Assembly (NCBI RefSeq): GCF_050563545.1
Contig: NZ_JBNXUM010000010.1
Location: 158,247-222,246, forward strand
Origin: Falsiroseomonas sp050563545
GTDB taxonomy: Bacteria; Pseudomonadota; Alphaproteobacteria; Acetobacterales; Acetobacteraceae
Length of the DNA: 64,000 nt
Direction: 5' to 3'
The position numbers and the translations under genes are program-made. This document shows positions 60,786 to 64,000 of this stretch, in pieces. The notes below the pieces were generated by a model, which made no database searches, was not told the DNA's origin, and saw only the letters and a list, made by a program, of their open reading frames with translations. How positions within the stretch are numbered: the stretch's first letter is position 1; every line of letters starts with the position of its first letter.

Positions 60786-61181
60786 GGTGTAACCACCGTG
60801 TCGCTGACGCCGACGCCGAGCTGGGGTGCGTTCCTGGGCTATCGACGTTTCTGGTCGCCGCAGTTCCGCAGCAACTTCGGCGCGGCCTACGCGCAGGTGG
60901 ATAACCCCTCCTTCACGGACCAGTTCACCGCGGGCAACTCCACCACGCAGACGCTGAACGCGAATATGCAGATGTATGTCGCAAACCTGATCTGGAGCCC
61001 CTTTGCGACGGAGCGGAGTGGTCGGATCAGCACCGGCAACCTCGATGTCGGGATCGAGTACCAGTACTACCGGCGCAATGCCGAAGGCGGCGCGCAGCAA
61101 ATGAACGCGCCGAGCTCCGTGGCGCTCGGCGGCTACGGCATCGAGCAGCGCATCCAGGCCACCCTCATCGGTCGATTTTAG
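60786..61181 (+). pseudogene. C-terminal fragment of an outer-membrane porin
   Basis: About 130 residues of amphipathic beta strands: SWGAFLGYRRFWSPQFRSNF, FGAAYAQVDNPSF, LNANMQMYVANLIWSP, STGNLDVGIEYQYYRR, ending RIQATLIGRF. The final phenylalanine is the barrel-assembly signal. Similar pieces end DcaP-like porins. There is no signal peptide and too few strands for a barrel, so this is a truncated copy. Confidence 0.75.
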
Positions 61182-61330
61182 ACGGCGCACCAACCTTCGG
61201 CGTGACCGGTCGGCTTAATCGCACGCCTGAGAGTGGACGTAGCGCTTCAGTGTCGAATCGAAGCGCCCGGGAGCCGCTGCTCGGTGGGTTACCTCCCCGC
61301 GCAGCGCACGCGTGCACCGAACATTTCCTC

Positions 61331-62923
61331 TCATCCTCCTAGAAATATCAGGCCGATGATCTGCACAGCGACGACCTTCACGATCGTGGCGGAAGGGAAG
61401 ATCATGGCGTAGCCGATATCCGGCCTTTCGGTCGGCGCCATGCGGGTCGCGTAGACCAGGATCGCGGGGTTGCCCGTTGCGCCGGACGCGACGCCGAGCA
61501 GGTCGTCATAGGGCAGCTTCAGGACGTAGTAGCCGACCAGCAGCACGATCGCGACGGTGGTCAAAAGCACCAGCGCGCCGATGATCAGCAGCAGCGGGCC
61601 TTGCGAGGCCACGGTCCGCACGAAGGCTTGGCCGGAATTGATCCCCACCGTCGCCAGGAACAGCGTGAGGCCGAAATTGCGCAACACGATGTTAGCCGGC
61701 AGTGGCATGACCCAGGAGATCGGGCCCGTCCGGCGCAGCCGCCCCAGGATTAGCGCTACGATCAGCGGCCCGCCGCCGATGCCGAGCGTGACGGTGCCGA
61801 CCCCTGGAATGGGGATCGGGATCAGCCCGAGCAGCACGCCGAGCACCATCCCGAAGCCGAGCGAGACATAGCTGAAGTCGCCCGTGGACTTCACGGTATC
61901 GCCAAAATGCGCGCGCAGCTTCGCGACGTCCTCGTTGGCGACGATGACGCCGATGCGGTCGCCGACCTCCAGCATGAGGTCCGGCGAGGGTACTAGGTCC
62001 ACGTCGTAGCGCCGCACATGGATGATCTGCGCCGCCACGCCGGCCGGCATCGGCAGATCGCCCAGCGGGACGCCGCAGAGGTTCTGCTTCGAGACGAAGA
62101 AGCGCTGGTAGTTCACGTCGGCGCGGTCCTTCGCGATGCGGCCGGGATCGAGCCGCCCGAGCATCGCCGCCGTCTCCTGAATCGCCGCAGCCGTGTCTGC
62201 CGCGACCATCAGCGCATCCCCGCGCCGCAATTCGATCGCCGGATCGGGCAGACGGTTTCGATGCTCCTGGCGGACGGAGGACACCTGCACCCTCGCCGGC
62301 AGCGTGGCCATCAGCTTGCCGAGCTTCGCGCCGGCGTCCGGCAGGTTCTCGATCGTGATCTCGCCCATGTGGAAACGCGCGGGCTTCGGGGGGAAGGTCG
62401 GCTGGACCTTCCGCGTCATGAAGTAGAAGCAGAGGATCGGGCCGATGACGCCGAAGGGATAGGCGACGGAGTAGCCGATCGAGGGCTCGCTGTTCTTCAT
62501 CGTGTCGAGTGCCGCCTGCAGCGTCGCCGTGCTCGTCATCGATCCTGCGAAGAGGCCTAGCGTGTGCCCGAGCTTCACGTCGAAGGCCGCACCCAGGCCG
62601 AGCGCCACGGCAAGCCCGGCGGCCACCGCGACCAGGGCGAGCAGGTTGTAGACCAAGCCTGCTCCCTTCAGCCCTTCGAAGAACTGCCGGCCATAGAGGA
62701 TGCCGATGCCGTAGAGGAACATGATCAGGCCGATCAGCCCGATCGGCCCGCTGATCGTCGCCTTCGGCGCAATGGCGCCGAGGAACAGTCCGACGAACAG
62801 CACCGCCCCGATGCCGAGCGAGAAGCCCAGCACGGTGATCTGCCCCACGGCATAGCCCAGGCCGACGGCCAGGAAGAGCGTCAGGATCGGCTGAGTGCCG
62901 AGCAGGTCGCTGATGAAGTCCAT
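61331..62923 (-). CDS. Aspartate:alanine exchanger-family (AspT/YidE-like) transporter
   Basis: A 530-residue inner-membrane protein with two five-helix membrane halves (about 1-170 and 345-530) that flank two cytoplasmic TrkA-C (RCK-C) domains (about 190-330). Signatures are GLFLGAIAPKATISGPIGLIG in half one, LGLFAGSMTSTATLQAALDT near 140 and its repeat GVASGATGNPAILVYATRM in half two. AspT exchanges aspartate for alanine; the substrate here is unknown. ATG 62923 is preceded by GGGGGA. It lies 22 bases downstream of pflA, so it is likely in the pfl operon. Confidence 0.88.
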   Translation of the reverse strand: MDFISDLLGTQPILTLFLAVGLGYAVGQITVLGFSLGIGAVLFVGLFLGAIAPKATISGPIGLIGLIMFLYGIGILYGRQFFEGLKGAGLVYNLLALVAVAAGLAVALGLGAAFDVKLGHTLGLFAGSMTSTATLQAALDTMKNSEPSIGYSVAYPFGVIGPILCFYFMTRKVQPTFPPKPARFHMGEITIENLPDAGAKLGKLMATLPARVQVSSVRQEHRNRLPDPAIELRRGDALMVAADTAAAIQETAAMLGRLDPGRIAKDRADVNYQRFFVSKQNLCGVPLGDLPMPAGVAAQIIHVRRYDVDLVPSPDLMLEVGDRIGVIVANEDVAKLRAHFGDTVKSTGDFSYVSLGFGMVLGVLLGLIPIPIPGVGTVTLGIGGGPLIVALILGRLRRTGPISWVMPLPANIVLRNFGLTLFLATVGINSGQAFVRTVASQGPLLLIIGALVLLTTVAIVLLVGYYVLKLPYDDLLGVASGATGNPAILVYATRMAPTERPDIGYAMIFPSATIVKVVAVQIIGLIFLGG

Positions 62924-62945
62924 GCGTTTTCCCCCGGCGCTTCGC

Positions 62946-63779
62946 TCAGCGCGCCCGACAGCCTGCGCCGCGGAAGATCTCGACCGCCGCGGCGACCTGC
63001 GCCGCCGCCGGCGTCGGCGTATGTTCAAGCTTGTACTCGAGGCCAAGCGCCTTCCATTTGAAGGCGCCCATCTGGTGGAAGGGCAGCACCTCGACCCATT
63101 CGACGTTCTTCATCGGGGCGACGAAGCGCGCGACCTTGGCGATGTTGTCGGGATCGTCCGTCAGCCCTGGCACCAGCACGAAGCGCACCCAGACCGCCTT
63201 GCCGATCTCCGCCAGGCGCTTGGCGAAGCGCAGCGTCGGCCGCTGCTCGACCCCGGTGACGCGGCGATAGGTGTCCTCGTCGCCGCTCTTGATGTCGAGC
63301 AGCACGAGATCGACGTGCCGGAGGTAGTCGTCGTCGGCGCGGTGACCGAGGAACCCCGAGGTGTCGAGCGCGGTGTGCAGTCCCAGCTGCTTCGCCGCGA
63401 CGAAGAGACCCTTGGTGAAGCCGACCTGCACCAGCGGCTCCCCGCCCGAGATGGTCAGGCCGCCGCCCATGGCGCGGAGCGCCGGGGCGAAATCCTGCAG
63501 CCGGCGGATGGCATGCGACAGCTCGATCCTTGTGCCGTCCTTCAGCTTCCAGGTGTCGGGATTGTGGCAGTATTGGCACCGCAGGAAGCAGCCGGACATG
63601 AACAGCATCAGCCGCACGCCGGGCCCGTCCACGGTCGAGCCCGTTTCGTAGGAATGCACCCAGCCATGGGTTTCCTGCGGCCCCTCGAAACCGTCGGTCT
63701 CCGGCGCATCGGGCGCCTGGCCTGCGCGCAGATCGTAGCGGCTGCCGACCTGCACCATGCCTGCGGCTTCGAGCATCAC
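62946..63779 (-). CDS. pflA: Pyruvate formate-lyase activating enzyme
   Basis: A 277-residue radical-SAM enzyme that installs the glycyl radical on PflB. The [4Fe-4S] motif is C64-x3-C68-x2-C71 in MSGCFLRCQYCHNPDTW, and SAM-binding GGGLTISGGEPLVQVGFTKG lies near 104-123. VLLDIKSGDEDTYRRVTG and VRFVLVPGLTDDPDNI follow. An N-terminal extension of about 35 residues precedes the usual start. It lies seven bases after pflB. Oxygen-sensitive; needed only anaerobically. Confidence 0.96.
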   Translation of the reverse strand: MMLEAAGMVQVGSRYDLRAGQAPDAPETDGFEGPQETHGWVHSYETGSTVDGPGVRLMLFMSGCFLRCQYCHNPDTWKLKDGTRIELSHAIRRLQDFAPALRAMGGGLTISGGEPLVQVGFTKGLFVAAKQLGLHTALDTSGFLGHRADDDYLRHVDLVLLDIKSGDEDTYRRVTGVEQRPTLRFAKRLAEIGKAVWVRFVLVPGLTDDPDNIAKVARFVAPMKNVEWVEVLPFHQMGAFKWKALGLEYKLEHTPTPAAAQVAAAVEIFRGAGCRAR

Positions 63780-63786
63780 CGCAGCC

Positions 63787-64000
63787 TCAGTAGCTGGCGT
63801 GGAAGGTGCGGCGGATGACGTCGAGCTGCTGTTCCCGCGTCAGCCGGACGAAGTTCACGGCATAGCCGGAGACGCGGATCGTCAGCTGCGGATACTTGTC
63901 GGGGTGCTCCATCGCGTCCTCGAGCGTCTCCTTGGAGAGGACGTTGAGGTTCATGTGGAAGCCGCCCTGGCCGAAATACATGTCGAAGGCCTTGACCGCA
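63787..64000 (-). CDS. pflB: Pyruvate formate-lyase, C-terminal end (gene continues beyond window)
   Basis: Only the last ~71 codons are visible. The glycyl-radical motif RVSGYAVNF is present, with the radical glycine in RVSGYAV, followed by LTREQQLDVIRRTFHASY at the end. The enzyme converts pyruvate and CoA to acetyl-CoA and formate without oxygen. pflA follows directly. Confidence 0.95.
   Translation of the reverse strand, partial: AVKAFDMYFGQGGFHMNLNVLSKETLEDAMEHPDKYPQLTIRVSGYAVNFVRLTREQQLDVIRRTFHASY

Overview
This GC-rich window looks like the chromosome of an alphaproteobacterium, most likely an Acetobacteraceae member of the Roseomonas type. That placement is inferred from gene content: a fused NarK1-NarK2 transporter next to a NarR-like regulator, a cyo-type quinol oxidase with SURF1, class II ribonucleotide reductase remnants and NsrR with a group III globin. 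No rRNA gene or complete tRNA gene was seen.

Layout. 1-3.2 kb: RND efflux permease and adaptor (-) facing a TetR-type regulator. 3.5-7 kb: two uncharacterised genes, a luciferase-like monooxygenase and an exported thioredoxin-fold protein with an altered active site. 7.1-13 kb: accessory DNA that starts at a duplicated tRNA-Glu 3' end. It holds a DUF3987-type protein, a 12-copy 9-bp repeat, a NYN-domain protein, a tightly packed cassette of four small genes and an ISL3-type transposase remnant. 13.2-22 kb: a sugar catabolic cluster with an apiose-dehydrogenase-like oxidoreductase, ABC binding protein and two permeases, a nucleoside-hydrolase-fold protein, a FadR-type regulator and an apionate-lactonase-like protein, with an operator-like palindrome in front of the first gene. 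22-25.6 kb: HU, a glutathione transferase and a few phage-flavoured genes. 26-27.6 kb: a decayed class II ribonucleotide reductase gene split by an intact IS5-family element with CTAG target duplication.

27.6-42.7 kb is the metabolic core: a long leftward nitrate respiration operon, narK-narG-narH-narJ-narI-ppiC-hemerythrin-moeA-carbonic anhydrase-nnrS. It diverges from a cysteine-free Crp/Fnr regulator, and the shared intergenic region holds a perfect TTGAT-N4-ATCAA box. At 43.7-44.8 kb a NsrR repressor diverges from a tiny membrane protein and a truncated globin around a perfect dyad, which is a nitric oxide defence module. At 46-52.5 kb a leftward MFS-cyoABCD-surf1 operon encodes the aerobic terminal oxidase. 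At 53.8-56.1 kb is 3-hydroxybutyrate dehydrogenase with a BASS-type transporter. At 56.4-60 kb a BTAD/TPR regulator faces an orphan peptide-type binding protein. At 61.3-64 kb an AspT-like transporter lies downstream of pyruvate formate-lyase and its activase, all leftward.

Together the genes describe an organism that switches between oxygen respiration (cyo), nitrate respiration with NO detoxification (nar, nnrS, hemerythrin, globin, NsrR) and fermentation through formate (pfl). Decayed genes (nrdJ, a primase-polymerase, 5-formyltetrahydrofolate cyclo-ligase, a porin, a recombinase-like fragment) mark several sites of past insertion and deletion.
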